NCBI RefSeq assembly: GCF_039962255.1 | Contig: NZ_JAMPKY010000001.1 | Location: 972,921-1,036,920, forward strand | Direction of reading: 5' to 3' | Length of the DNA stretch: 64,000 bases | Source of the DNA: Leptolyngbya subtilissima AS-A7 | Lineage (GTDB): Bacteria > Cyanobacteriota > Cyanobacteriia > Phormidesmidales > Phormidesmidaceae | Part shown: positions 1-8,477 of the stretch, in pieces | Numbering within the stretch: the first letter of the stretch is position 1 | Layout of the letters: every line of letters starts with the position of its first letter | The notes under the pieces: model-generated | The model's input: the letters and a program-made list of their open reading frames with translations, nothing else | Databases searched by the model: none | Told to the model about the DNA's origin: nothing | Position numbers and translations under genes: made by a program

Positions 1-335
1 CGCCGATCGCCGCCCCCTCCCAATGCCCCTGGGGTCAGAAGGCGTTCTCGGGCTATCTAGGGGCAGATTCCAATAGCTGGAAGGCTTACGACGCGACGGA
101 GCTGGTGAAGGTTTACCCTCAGTGCGATCGCACCATTTTGATTGACCAGGGCACCGCCGATAATTTTTTGGCGCAAAATCAGCTGCTGCCCGACGTTTTT
201 GCAGACGCTTGCAAAGAGGCCGGACAACCTCTAGTTTTACGCATGCAGCCGGGCTACGATCACAGCTACTTTTTTATGGCGTCCTTTATGGCTGACCATC
301 TGCGCCACCATGCCGATGTGTTAACAAAGGGCTAG
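1..335 (+). CDS. fghA: S-formylglutathione hydrolase, C-terminal part (5' end outside window)
   Basis: The reading frame is open from base 3 to the TAG at 333-335. It covers about the last 110 residues of an alpha/beta-hydrolase of the esterase D family. These enzymes hydrolyse S-formylglutathione to formate and glutathione in the cytoplasm, the second step of glutathione-dependent formaldehyde detoxification. What is seen: a [13 protein letters not shown] block, an ILIDQGTAD segment carrying the acid of the triad, and a PGYDHSYFF segment carrying the catalytic histidine. All three are typical of this family in this order. The nucleophile serine region lies upstream of the window. The usual partner, a class III alcohol dehydrogenase, is not visible here and may lie upstream. 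The identification is firm; the truncation is only the window edge. Confidence 0.9.
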   Translation, partial: PIAAPSQCPWGQKAFSGYLGADSNSWKAYDATELVKVYPQCDRTILIDQGTADNFLAQNQLLPDVFADACKEAGQPLVLRMQPGYDHSYFFMASFMADHLRHHADVLTKG

Positions 336-383
336 GCTAGGAAAGATTGTCCAAGCTGACTCGCGTTATCAGGAGACCCCGTT

Positions 384-947
384 ATGGTGAGATATTGTGT
401 TGCTGCTCTACTAATAGTGCTGGCATGGCTGACCCCAGGGGCAGCTTGGGCCAGCCCATTATCCCCCCTGCTCGCCCAGGCTACTGGGGTAGAATTGCCC
501 GAGGTTGAGGCCAGTGCGCCCCTTAGCGACGCCGACATTGCCACCTTTGCTAAGGTTTACCAGCAGGTGCAAACGCTGCGTCTCCAGGCCGAGCAAGAGA
601 TGGCCAAGGCCGTAGAAGACGAAGGTCTGACCATTGAGCGATTCAATGCGATCGCAGAGACTCAGCTCACCGATGCAGCCGAAAGCTCCGAAGATATGGC
701 TAAAATTGCTGAGAAAGCCAAAATTTCTAAAAAAGACGACAAAAAGTTTAAAGCGGCCGTAGATCGCATCATCGCTATTCGCCAGAGCACCGAAGGCGAT
801 ATGGAAAAAGCCATTGAGGCTGACGGGCTTTCGATCGACACTTTCAACAGCATTTTGGAGCGTTCTGCCGACGATACTACCCTCCAGCGGCAGATTAGCG
901 ATGCGATCGTTAAGCAAACTCTAGCCGCCGCTGAACCAGCAGCTTAA
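384..947 (+). CDS. DUF4168-like secreted protein with two internal repeats
   Basis: This 187-residue protein begins with a clear signal peptide (residues 1-24, cleavage after AWA) and should be exported to the periplasm or cell surface. The mature part is helical and contains two similar copies of a unit: AKAVEDEGLTIERFNAI near residue 75 and EKAIEADGLSIDTFNSIL near residue 136. That pattern, preceded by a segment like FAKVYQQVQTLR, is characteristic of DUF4168, common in cyanobacteria and some proteobacteria. No enzymatic motif is visible and the function is unknown. The ATG at 384 is preceded by CAGGAGACC, a good ribosome-binding site. The gene stands alone, 48 bp after fghA. Family assignment is by recalled pattern. 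Confidence 0.75.
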   Translation: MVRYCVAALLIVLAWLTPGAAWASPLSPLLAQATGVELPEVEASAPLSDADIATFAKVYQQVQTLRLQAEQEMAKAVEDEGLTIERFNAIAETQLTDAAESSEDMAKIAEKAKISKKDDKKFKAAVDRIIAIRQSTEGDMEKAIEADGLSIDTFNSILERSADDTTLQRQISDAIVKQTLAAAEPAA

Positions 948-963
948 GGGTTTGCGAAGCCAA

Positions 964-1080
964 ATTTGACAGGTTAATGGGGGTTTAGGGTTCAAGGTTT
1001 AGGGTTCAAGGTCTTAGATGCATAGCCTGCCTTAAACCGGGCACCCTAAACCCTAGACCCTAGGCATTAAATCTGTCACA
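964..1080. repeat. Interspersed inverted repeat, TTTAGGG-type (copy 1)
   Basis: The left part contains two tandem GGTTTAGGGTTCAAG units (981-1011) and the right part the complementary ACCCTAAACCCTAGACCCTA (1043-1062). They can fold into a long imperfect hairpin. The outermost flanks (TTTGACAGGTTAAT and ATTAAATCTGTCA) are also inverted relative to each other, so the element looks bounded. Related copies lie at 9418-9486 and 61021-61105, each just past the 3' end of a gene. Confidence 0.75.
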
Positions 1081-1245
1081 GACAGCCCGGTCGCTTGACG
1101 ACTTCAATTAGAGTCATCAACCACCCTTAGGAGTAGTTATCTCAGGTTTTATGAGGTTATGTGAACCCGGCCTCGGGCTGCGGAAAAATGGGGTCACAAT
1201 GGGCCACAGAAGCCGAATCTGTGCTTACTCTTGAGGGTTTTTGTG

Positions 1246-1854
1246 ATGGTGCCTTTCTTCAAAACCGCCCCTGCGGAAACCGATACGGAGACCAAGATTC
1301 TAAAAGCGGCTCTAAAGCTGTTTGCTAAGCACGGCTATGGGGGCACGACTACCCGCGAACTGGCCCAGAGCGCTGGGGTGGCTGAGGGCACTCTGTTCCG
1401 CCATTTTGAGAATAAGAAAGCGATTTTAGTGGCGGTGGCCAGCCAAGGCTGGGTCGAAATTCTCACCGACTTGCTGACTGAGCTGAGCGAAATGGCTAGC
1501 TATAAGGCGATCGGCCAGGTAATGCAGCGGCGCATGCTTAATCTGCAAAAGAACTCGGCCCTGATGCGGGTGTGCTTTATGGAAGCGCAGTTTCACCCCG
1601 AGCTGCGGGAGCAAATTCAAACCGAAGTGATCGGCAAAATGATTGACGTCGCCGAAGCTTTCTTCCAAACCGCCATGGATCGCGGCGTCTACCGACCGAT
1701 GAACGCCCGCATGGTGGCGCGCGTCTTTTTGGGCATGTTTACGGTCGCCGGGTTTAGCCAAGACACCCTCGGTGACGAAGCCGCCTCGCCCCAGGCGATG
1801 AAAGATCTGGCCGAGTGTTTGACGGATATTTTTTTGAATGGGGTGCTTGCCTAG
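1246..1854 (+). CDS. TetR/AcrR family transcriptional regulator
   Basis: The N-terminal 65 residues are a TetR-type DNA-binding domain. They include KILKAALKLFAKHGYGGTTT, then the recognition helix region RELAQSAGVAEGTLFRHFENKKAIL. The C-terminal 135 residues are helical, as expected for a ligand-binding and dimerisation domain, and do not reveal the ligand. I chose the ATG at 1246 because GAGGG at 1232-1236 gives a plausible spacing. The frame is open further upstream, with a GTG at 1243 and a TTG at 1231. TetR proteins usually repress a neighbouring gene. The nearest candidates, DUF4168 upstream and the convergent GST downstream, offer no obvious transporter target, so the regulon is unknown. 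A hairpin at 1857-1938 separates it from the convergent gene. Confidence 0.85.
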   Translation: MVPFFKTAPAETDTETKILKAALKLFAKHGYGGTTTRELAQSAGVAEGTLFRHFENKKAILVAVASQGWVEILTDLLTELSEMASYKAIGQVMQRRMLNLQKNSALMRVCFMEAQFHPELREQIQTEVIGKMIDVAEAFFQTAMDRGVYRPMNARMVARVFLGMFTVAGFSQDTLGDEAASPQAMKDLAECLTDIFLNGVLA

Positions 1855-1856
1855 GA

Positions 1857-1938
1857 AAAGATAGGGAAGGTAAGGAGGATGAGGAAGATTTTGCTGATTT
1901 TCTTCCCCATCCCCTCATCTCCCTATCTTCCTCACTTT
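1857..1938. terminator. Purine/pyrimidine hairpin between convergent genes
   Basis: A purine-rich left arm (GATAGGGAAGGTAAGGAGGA and onward) faces a complementary pyrimidine-rich right arm (TCTTCCCCATCCCCTCATC and onward), with an internal GAAGATTTT/GATTTTCTTC element. It fills the whole gap between the ends of the TetR gene and the GST gene, which converge here, so a bidirectional terminator role is likely. Its purine/pyrimidine composition resembles the G-rich repeat family found later in the window. Confidence 0.55.
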
Positions 1939-1939
1939 C

Positions 1940-2626
1940 CTACCGCCGTCCCTGACCAAACAGGATCGCCTTGGCCTCATCGCTCATGGTTGATTCGGCG
2001 CGCATTGACTCGGCGATCGCATAGGCCCGCTCCACCGCTGGCCGCGCTTTGATCGCCTCAAACCAGCGCTTCAAATTGGGGAAATCCTCCAGGTTTTGCT
2101 GCTGGGTTTCGTAGGGCACAATCCAGGGATAGCAGGCCATATCGGCGATGGAGTAGTCGCCGGCGATAAAGTCTTTGCCCTCAAGCTGCCGATCTAAAAC
2201 GCCATAGAGACGCTCGGTCTCTTTGACGTAGCGGTTGATGGCGTAGGGAATTTTCTCAGGGGCATAGCTGCCGAAATGGTGGTTTTGACCCAGCATTGGC
2301 CCCAGCCCGCCCATTTGCCAAAACAGCCACTGCATGACGTTGGCGCGATCGCGCAGCCCCGACGGTAAGAACTGCCCGGTTTTTTCGGCTAGATACTGCA
2401 AAATTGCTCCTGACTCAAACAGGCTCAGGGGCTCACCGCCGTCAGCTGGGTCATGATCGACAATGGCGGGGATGCGGTTGTTGGGCGCGATCGCCAGAAA
2501 GTTAGGATTAAACTGATCGCCCTTGCCGATATTGATGGGCTTGAGGGTGTAGTCCACATCAGCTTCTTCGAGAAAAATGGTGACCTTGTGGCCGTTGGGG
2601 GTCGTCCAGTAATAGAGGTCAATCAT
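1940..2626 (-). CDS. yfcG: Glutathione S-transferase, YfcG/nu-class
   Basis: The protein has an N-terminal thioredoxin-like domain (about residues 1-85) that starts MIDLYYWTTPNGHKVTIFLEE, followed by an all-helical GST C-terminal domain ending near RPAVERA. The TPNGHK motif near residue 10 and the LFESGAILQYLAEK segment that binds the gamma-glutamyl part of glutathione match YfcG-type nu-class GSTs. These bind two glutathiones and act as disulfide-bond reductases rather than classical transferases. The start at 2626 places methionine directly before the first beta strand; the frame extends seven codons further upstream. It is cytosolic and monocistronic, convergent with the TetR gene. The family is secure; the disulfide-reductase function is inferred from homology. 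Confidence 0.88.
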   Translation of the reverse strand: MIDLYYWTTPNGHKVTIFLEEADVDYTLKPINIGKGDQFNPNFLAIAPNNRIPAIVDHDPADGGEPLSLFESGAILQYLAEKTGQFLPSGLRDRANVMQWLFWQMGGLGPMLGQNHHFGSYAPEKIPYAINRYVKETERLYGVLDRQLEGKDFIAGDYSIADMACYPWIVPYETQQQNLEDFPNLKRWFEAIKARPAVERAYAIAESMRAESTMSDEAKAILFGQGRR

Positions 2627-2956
2627 GGCAAGCATCCTTGGGGGCAAAGCACGGGAGCAGACCCAAATAGCCTAAACCAAGTCCTCCGCTATTGTGAAAA
2701 ATTTAGTACAATTGAACTATGTAATATCAACGGGCACAGCGCTTGAAGCAGCAACTTGGAGAAAACGCGCTGATATTGGTTCAAAACCCCGACCTCTAAG
2801 GCGTTGTAAGCCCTAGGTCGTGTGTGACTCAACATTTCTTTCGATTTTGTTCCCATCCAAATCTCGATCTGGCCTTAGAATCAAGCGATATTTCGGACTC
2901 GCGCCCGAGCAGACCGGCCTTTAAGGCCAGCCCACCGCCCTAGAGGATGACTCGTT
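2627..2956. other. Divergent intergenic region
   Basis: These 330 bases lie between two divergently transcribed genes (the GST on the minus strand and the conserved protein at 2957 on the plus strand), so both promoters should be here. I see no tRNA, no open frame with coding character and no convincing operator. Confidence 0.5.
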
Positions 2957-3724
2957 ATGGCCATTATTGCCCTCAAAGCCTGGTATCTCGAAGCCTACGA
3001 GCCGGTGCGAGATTTAGAGCAGCGGCCCCATGACCTGCGACTGAGCAAAAACAGCTTGCTGAAGTCGGCACTGCGGGCTGATTTTTTAGACGACAGTGCC
3101 GATGTGAAGCAGTCGGCCTGGTTTCAGCGGTATCTCGATGGCGAAACCGTGGAGTTTTACATTGAGGGCAGTGGCGGCTACGGGATTGCCAACATTGACC
3201 TGATCAGCCACGAGATCTACTTCACTAAGCTAGATGTCATGGCCCGCTTAGAGCCGATTGTCTACTTCTGCTATCAGCAGGAGTACAGCGAGTCGGCCGA
3301 GGCTCTGCATCAGGCCCTCACCGATGCGATCGAAAGCTTTAACAAGAAGTCTCGCATTGCCCTCACCCTAGAGGTGTCCCATCGGCTCAGCGACGGCCCC
3401 GCTCGGCTCAACAGTGCTCTCACCCGCAAAATTCGCAAGTCGCTGCTGTTTGTGGCCGATGGCACCCCGATCGCAGCTGTGGATGGCAACACCACGCTGC
3501 TGCTGCCCAGCCCCCACGTTTGCGTGGAGATGGGCTACGCCCTCCAGGCAAAGCCCGCCGAGCAGATTTTGCTGGCCCAAATGGAGCGATCGGACATTGT
3601 CGGGCAGTACCCCTTTGACCTACCCGCTCAAAACCGGCTGACCTTCAAGACTAAGGCCGACATTGCCAAGCAGATTCCTAAAGCCCTAGAGCAGCACCTA
3701 TCTCGCTTCAATCTTTGGGCTTAG
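2957..3724 (+). CDS. Conserved protein with possible TIR-like/nucleotide-binding C-terminal domain
   Basis: This 255-residue soluble protein has no signal peptide or membrane segment. I do not recognise it as a named family. The C-terminal half (about residues 155-255) contains SPHVCVEMGYALQAKPAEQ, then ILLAQM, then PFDLPAQNRLTF and a final amphipathic helix. This order (NVxxELGYA, a hydrophobic strand, PFDL, a short strand) is the signature I associate with TIR-like and deoxyribosyltransferase-like folds. Those include nucleotide-binding effectors and standalone TIR-like proteins in bacteria. The N-terminal half looks like a separate mixed alpha/beta region. GAGGA ten bases before the ATG supports the start. 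No defence genes flank it, so a housekeeping role is as likely as a defence role. The domain call is inference from the motif only. Confidence 0.6.
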   Translation: MAIIALKAWYLEAYEPVRDLEQRPHDLRLSKNSLLKSALRADFLDDSADVKQSAWFQRYLDGETVEFYIEGSGGYGIANIDLISHEIYFTKLDVMARLEPIVYFCYQQEYSESAEALHQALTDAIESFNKKSRIALTLEVSHRLSDGPARLNSALTRKIRKSLLFVADGTPIAAVDGNTTLLLPSPHVCVEMGYALQAKPAEQILLAQMERSDIVGQYPFDLPAQNRLTFKTKADIAKQIPKALEQHLSRFNLWA

Positions 3725-3932
3725 CGACGTTGTTAGGATGGCACCTGTAGACGAGTGGAAGTAGGGCGATCGCAAAGCGTCCCCTTAGGGGAATCGCTCG
3801 TCAGGGCCGGTCTTTGACCATCGCTCGGGTTGCCAACACTTGAGATTGTGCGGCGAATCACGGTGTCGGTTAAGAGCTGTGCTCTAAAGTAGGAAAAACT
3901 TAGCCCAACCACGCCTCTTTTCAGGAAGCCCC

Positions 3933-4622
3933 ATGTTAGATGTCCCCGATCTGCTCAGACTGCTGCACCCGTTTCTGGCTGTTACGGTGGTGATGCCGCT
4001 GATTGGCGTAGCTGTTTATTTTGCGGTGCAGACCCGCCAGCGGCGTTTAGCCGTCGCCGACAAAGCCAAAACCACTATTTCTCCAGTGGTGGGCAAAGAG
4101 CATGTGCGGGTTGGGCAATGGCTGTCCGGGGCAGTGGTGAGTTTAGTGCTCTTAGGTTTAGCCCATCCAATTTTCAAGACCCTTTCCCAAGAAAATGTCT
4201 GGGCTGAAGACCTCTTTCGAGGGGTGTTTGTGGTGGCTATGTACGCATTCACCCTAGGAGCTTTGGTGCTGCTGTATCGCTCCAGCAACCGGGTTTGGCG
4301 GGGTACCTTTGCGACCTTGACCGGCATGGGGCTCTGGCTGTTGGGTATGCAGCCGGGGGTGTTTCGGCGTGGCTATGAGTGGCCGGTGTCTCACTTTTAC
4401 CTGGGCATGGGGGCGGCGATGCTGATGATCTTTGCCCTCGCCACCCTGCCCGAGATTTACAAGTCTAAGAGCTGGCGGCTGACCCACGCCGCCCTCAACA
4501 CCGTAGCGGTGCTGCTGTTCATTAGTCAGGGCATTACTGGCGTGCGCGATCTGCTCGAAATTCCGCTGCAGTGGCAAGAGCCCTTTATTTACCAGTGTGA
4601 CTTTGAGAACAAGAGCTGTTGA
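3933..4622 (+). CDS. DUF4079-like integral membrane protein
   Basis: The 229-residue protein has about five to six hydrophobic segments and a short cytoplasmic loop rich in lysine and arginine after the first. Histidines recur at equivalent positions in the helices (LLHPFLA near residue 12, LAHPIF near 77, PVSHFYLG near 152, LTHAALN near 188). That pattern suits a haem-b-binding four-helix core, as in cytochrome b561-like folds. Haem binding is inference and nothing is known biochemically of the family as far as I recall. The protein is typical of cyanobacteria. The gene precedes the large UPF0182 gene by 66 bases on the same strand and may be co-transcribed with it. Confidence 0.7.
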   Translation: MLDVPDLLRLLHPFLAVTVVMPLIGVAVYFAVQTRQRRLAVADKAKTTISPVVGKEHVRVGQWLSGAVVSLVLLGLAHPIFKTLSQENVWAEDLFRGVFVVAMYAFTLGALVLLYRSSNRVWRGTFATLTGMGLWLLGMQPGVFRRGYEWPVSHFYLGMGAAMLMIFALATLPEIYKSKSWRLTHAALNTVAVLLFISQGITGVRDLLEIPLQWQEPFIYQCDFENKSC

Positions 4623-4688
4623 TAGCGGCTCAGCCCGGCGGCGCTACAATCTAGGCACTGCTGGGGTAGGTGTCGATCCGTAGGGCCC

Positions 4689-7600
4689 ATGATCACTAAG
4701 GCATTTGCAAAGAGTCTGCCCCGATGGGGGTGGCTGGGTCTAGGGCTGCTAACTCTGATCTTTTTTGATGCGATTATTAATCTTCAAGCCGAGCAGCTTT
4801 GGTTTGAGGAAGTCAACTACCTAGAGGTGTTTTGGCTGCGGCTTAAATCACAGCTGCTGCTCGGCATCATTCCTATTTTGTGCACCTTGGGCTTTACCTG
4901 GGGCAACCTGGCGCTGGCCGATCGCGCTCAGCCGATGGAGAAACCTAGCGATCGCCGCGATCAGGCCAGCAGTCTAGGCCTCGGTGGGCTGCTGTTGTTG
5001 GGGGTCACCCTGAGCTTTTTGCTGGGCTTGCAGCTGATTTACCAGGGACAAATTGCCGGCGATTTTTGGCAGCAGACCACCACCCTCTACGATTCCACTA
5101 CACCCCTGGCCCTGTGGCCCAAGCTACAGCTATTTACGGTCGTTGGCCAAATTTTCATTGCTCAGCCCTGGCTGCTGATCGCCCTGGGCATTAGCACCGT
5201 GGCCTTTCTGCTTTATCCTCGACAGCTGGGGCGACTGGCGGCCATGCTCATGAGCCTCGGCTACGGGCTAATTTTGGCCAAGCAGTGGCCGGCGGTGCTA
5301 CTTTCTCTCGACCCGGTGCCCTACGGTCAGACAGAGCCGATCTTCAACCGTGACATTGCTTTCTATATTTTTCGGCTACCGGTGCTGCGCCTGCTCGAAT
5401 TTTGGGTGGTTGGCGGACTCTTTTTTACTCTGGTCAGCGTGTACCTGGTTTATTTGCTCAGGGATAATACCCTCAGTCAAGGGCGTTTCTATGGCTTTTC
5501 AGACGCTCAGCAGCAGCACCTCTACAGCCTGGCTGGACTGCTGTTTTTGGCTACCAGCGTTAGTCACTGGCTAGAGCGCTACGACGTGCTCTATTCCAAC
5601 GAAGGCGTAGTGTATGGCGCTGGCTACGCCCACGTCAACGTGGTGCTGCCCGCCAACTGGCTGCTGTCGCTCTTTACTCTGGGGTTGGGGCTGGTCTTTC
5701 TCAGCCGAGGGCTGCTGTGGACCCCGACATACATCAACCCCATGCGCAAAGGTCCTCCCGCTGGTGTCGCTAAAGCTCCTCAGGGGTGGTGGGTGGGGAT
5801 GGGGCACGCCAGCCTGCTGATCAAAGGCATCTGTGGCTACCTGGTGTTAACGCTGTTGGGCTTGGTGCTGGTGCCTGCTATAGTGCAACGGCTGATAGTG
5901 CAGCCCAACGAACTTCAGCGTGAACGCCCATACATTACTAATTCTATTGCGCTCACCCGCTCGGCTTTTGATTTGGAGGCTATTGAGTCAGAACCCTTTG
6001 ACTCTAGCGGCAACATCAACGCTGAAGACCTGGAGCAAAACGATCTCACCCTCGAGAATATTCGGCTGTGGGATTCGCGTCCGCTGCTCGATAGCAACCG
6101 TCAGCTTCAGCAGATTCGCCTGTACTACGAGTTCAAAGATGCCGACTTCGATCGCTACAACATTTTGAACCAGGACCGCCGCTCTGAGCGCCGCCAGGTG
6201 ATGATCTCAGCCCGGGAACTCAACTATGAGCGGGTGCCCGAGATTGCCAAAACCTGGGTGAACGAGCACCTGGTCTATACCCACGGCTACGGCTTTACCA
6301 TGAGCCCGGTGAATACCGCTGGCCCCGACGGGCTACCGACTTACTTTGTTAGCGGCATTAACAACCTACCCAGTAATGATGAGGTGCGCCAGAGCATTCC
6401 CATTGGGGAGCCGCGCCTATATTTTGGGGAGCTCACCGACACCTACGTCATGACCAACACCCAACTGCTGGAGCTTGACTACCCCAGCGGCAACGAGAAT
6501 GTCTATACCTCCTATCTAGGCCGGGGCGGCATCAATCTGGGCAGCATTTGGCGGCGGCTGTTGTTTGCCCGCTACCTGCTCGACTGGCGCATGCTGTTTA
6601 CCGAAGACTTTACTGCCGATACGCGACTGCTGTTTCGCCGCAACATTGCCGATCGCGTGCGGGCGATCGCGCCTTTTCTACGCTTTGACACCGACCCCTA
6701 CCTGGTGGCCGCTGACATTGGTAACGCCTCGCGGCGGTGGGGCACTGGTCCGGTCCACGGCAGCCGTCCTCCGAGCACGGTCAGCTTTGAGGGCTTTCGC
6801 GATCGCGACCCCAACCTCACCGTCGAAAACTACGATTCCCAAGACACCGAGGGCTACCTCTACTGGGTGATCGACGCCTACACTGTCAGCGGTCGCTACC
6901 CCTACTCTGACCCCGGCGACAACGATTTCAACTACATTCGCAATTCGGTCAAGGTAGTAGTTGACGCCTACAACGGAGCAATCAGCTTCTTTATCGCTGA
7001 CCCCAACGACCCCATCACTCAAACCTGGAGTCAGCTGCTGCCCGCCATGTTTGAGCCGCTAGAGGCCATGCCCGATAGCCTGCGCACCCATATCCGTTAT
7101 CCGCAGGATCTGTTTTCGGTGCAGGCCGACTCGCTCATGACCTACCACATGACTGATCCCCAGGTGTTTTACAACCGGGAAGACCAGTGGCGCGCCCCCA
7201 GCGAAATCTACGCTAAAGAGTCACAACAGGTCGAGCCCTACTACCTAATCATGAAGTTGCCCCAGGAAGACACCGAGGAGTTTGTGCTGCTGCGGCTGTT
7301 CACCCCGGCCCAGCGCAACAACCTCATTGCCTGGCTGGCTGCGAGGTCGGATGGCGATCGCTACGGGCTGCGGCTGCTCTACCGTTTTCCCAAGCAGGAG
7401 CTGGTGTTTGGCCCCGAGCAGATCGAGGCCCGCATTAACCAGGATCCCGAAATTTCTCAGCGCATTTCCCTTTGGGATACCCAGGGATCCCAGGCCCAGC
7501 AGGGCAATTTGCTGGTGATTCCCATCGAACAGTCGCTGATCTACGTGGAGCCCTTGTACCTCGTGGCTGAGCAAAATCAGCTACCCACCCTGACTCGGGT

Positions 7601-7820
7601 GATTTTGGTTTACAAAAACCGTATTGCCATGGCTCCCACGCTACAAGCGGTGCTGTCGGCGGTGTTTTTAGAGGAGCCCGAACCAGCGACCCCAATTTTG
7701 CGCGAGCTGGGGGCAGAGACTCCTGAAACCGACCCACTGCAACCCCTGCCGGGTATAGACACCCCCATCGGGGCTCCGGCGGAGGGGGGCTTGTTGGAGG
7801 GACTGCCGGAGGGGGAGTGA
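4689..7820 (+). CDS. UPF0182 family large membrane protein
   Basis: This is a 1043-residue protein of the UPF0182 family, found in cyanobacteria and actinobacteria. The first 410 residues hold about seven membrane segments, including a conserved LWFEEVNYLEVFWLRL segment after the first helix. They are followed by a long extracytoplasmic region (about 420-990) with many family-specific blocks, such as YFVSGINNLPS, RYPYSDPGD and VVVDAYNGAISFF. The last 60 residues are proline- and glutamate-rich and probably disordered. The function of the family is unknown; an envelope role fits the topology. The length is normal for the family, and no frame disruption is seen. It sits 66 bases downstream of the DUF4079-like gene and converges with the lipoprotein gene that follows. 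Confidence 0.9.
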   Translation: MITKAFAKSLPRWGWLGLGLLTLIFFDAIINLQAEQLWFEEVNYLEVFWLRLKSQLLLGIIPILCTLGFTWGNLALADRAQPMEKPSDRRDQASSLGLGGLLLLGVTLSFLLGLQLIYQGQIAGDFWQQTTTLYDSTTPLALWPKLQLFTVVGQIFIAQPWLLIALGISTVAFLLYPRQLGRLAAMLMSLGYGLILAKQWPAVLLSLDPVPYGQTEPIFNRDIAFYIFRLPVLRLLEFWVVGGLFFTLVSVYLVYLLRDNTLSQGRFYGFSDAQQQHLYSLAGLLFLATSVSHWLERYDVLYSNEGVVYGAGYAHVNVVLPANWLLSLFTLGLGLVFLSRGLLWTPTYINPMRKGPPAGVAKAPQGWWVGMGHASLLIKGICGYLVLTLLGLVLVPAIVQRLIVQPNELQRERPYITNSIALTRSAFDLEAIESEPFDSSGNINAEDLEQNDLTLENIRLWDSRPLLDSNRQLQQIRLYYEFKDADFDRYNILNQDRRSERRQVMISARELNYERVPEIAKTWVNEHLVYTHGYGFTMSPVNTAGPDGLPTYFVSGINNLPSNDEVRQSIPIGEPRLYFGELTDTYVMTNTQLLELDYPSGNENVYTSYLGRGGINLGSIWRRLLFARYLLDWRMLFTEDFTADTRLLFRRNIADRVRAIAPFLRFDTDPYLVAADIGNASRRWGTGPVHGSRPPSTVSFEGFRDRDPNLTVENYDSQDTEGYLYWVIDAYTVSGRYPYSDPGDNDFNYIRNSVKVVVDAYNGAISFFIADPNDPITQTWSQLLPAMFEPLEAMPDSLRTHIRYPQDLFSVQADSLMTYHMTDPQVFYNREDQWRAPSEIYAKESQQVEPYYLIMKLPQEDTEEFVLLRLFTPAQRNNLIAWLAARSDGDRYGLRLLYRFPKQELVFGPEQIEARINQDPEISQRISLWDTQGSQAQQGNLLVIPIEQSLIYVEPLYLVAEQNQLPTLTRVILVYKNRIAMAPTLQAVLSAVFLEEPEPATPILRELGAETPETDPLQPLPGIDTPIGAPAEGGLLEGLPEGE

Positions 7821-7824
7821 CTGC

Positions 7825-8334
7825 TTAGGGTCGATCTAAAAACTGCGCCAGCAGCTCTTTGGCGGGCTCTACCATCGCCCAGGTGCCATCGGCCTGGCGG
7901 CGGAGGGTGGCGAAGGCCACGGTGTTGCCGCTGCCAATGGTCTCACCCTGGGACAGGTCGCCCAGCTTCACCTGGCGCAGCCCGCAGAGGCGAAACAGGT
8001 AGGCCGGCACATCTGGGCTCGACAAAATGATGCACTGGTCGGCGTTGCCTTCGGCAGGTTGCACCTGACCATCAAACGGCATAAACACTCGATTGCCCTT
8101 GAGATCGACCGTAATGTCGCCTAGGCCGCTCTGTACTGAGTATCCTGCCAGGCGATCGCCGGGCTGCAGCGCCCACTTTTGGTGCAGGGTGACGTTGCGC
8201 GGGCTGGGCTCTGGGCGAGAACCGGAGCAGGCCGTAGTCAGCAGCACGAGGGCCAGAGTCATTCCCTGCCAAGGCCTCCACCCTAACTGATGGCCGCTGT
8301 CTATCCTCGTCCTTGACTCTGTCTTGGCGCCCAT
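7825..8334 (-). CDS. Putative lipoprotein, conserved in cyanobacteria
   Basis: From the ATG at 8334 the product is about 169 residues with a short basic N-terminus, a hydrophobic stretch MTLALVLLTTAC and a cysteine that fits a lipoprotein signal. It should be anchored to a membrane facing the periplasm. The rest contains a beta-rich segment (RLAGYSVQSGLGDITVDLKGN, followed by VFMPFDGQVQP) somewhat like the barrel-sandwich core of M23-type or biotinyl/lipoyl folds. The zinc ligands of M23 peptidases are not seen. The frame is open for 36 codons upstream, but that segment lacks protein character. The gene converges with UPF0182, leaving four bases between stop codons. The specific function is unknown. 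Confidence 0.65.
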   Translation of the reverse strand: MGAKTESRTRIDSGHQLGWRPWQGMTLALVLLTTACSGSRPEPSPRNVTLHQKWALQPGDRLAGYSVQSGLGDITVDLKGNRVFMPFDGQVQPAEGNADQCIILSSPDVPAYLFRLCGLRQVKLGDLSQGETIGSGNTVAFATLRRQADGTWAMVEPAKELLAQFLDRP

Positions 8335-8477
8335 TGCTCGTCGGCTATAAATACACATGAACTTTAGTTCATTTATACTGAATATGCCATTATTTTTTGG
8401 GATAGATAGGGGCATAGCCCAATTGCGTCTAGAGCAGGCCAAGGCGCTAGGATATTAGGGCCATTTGGAGGCCCGCT

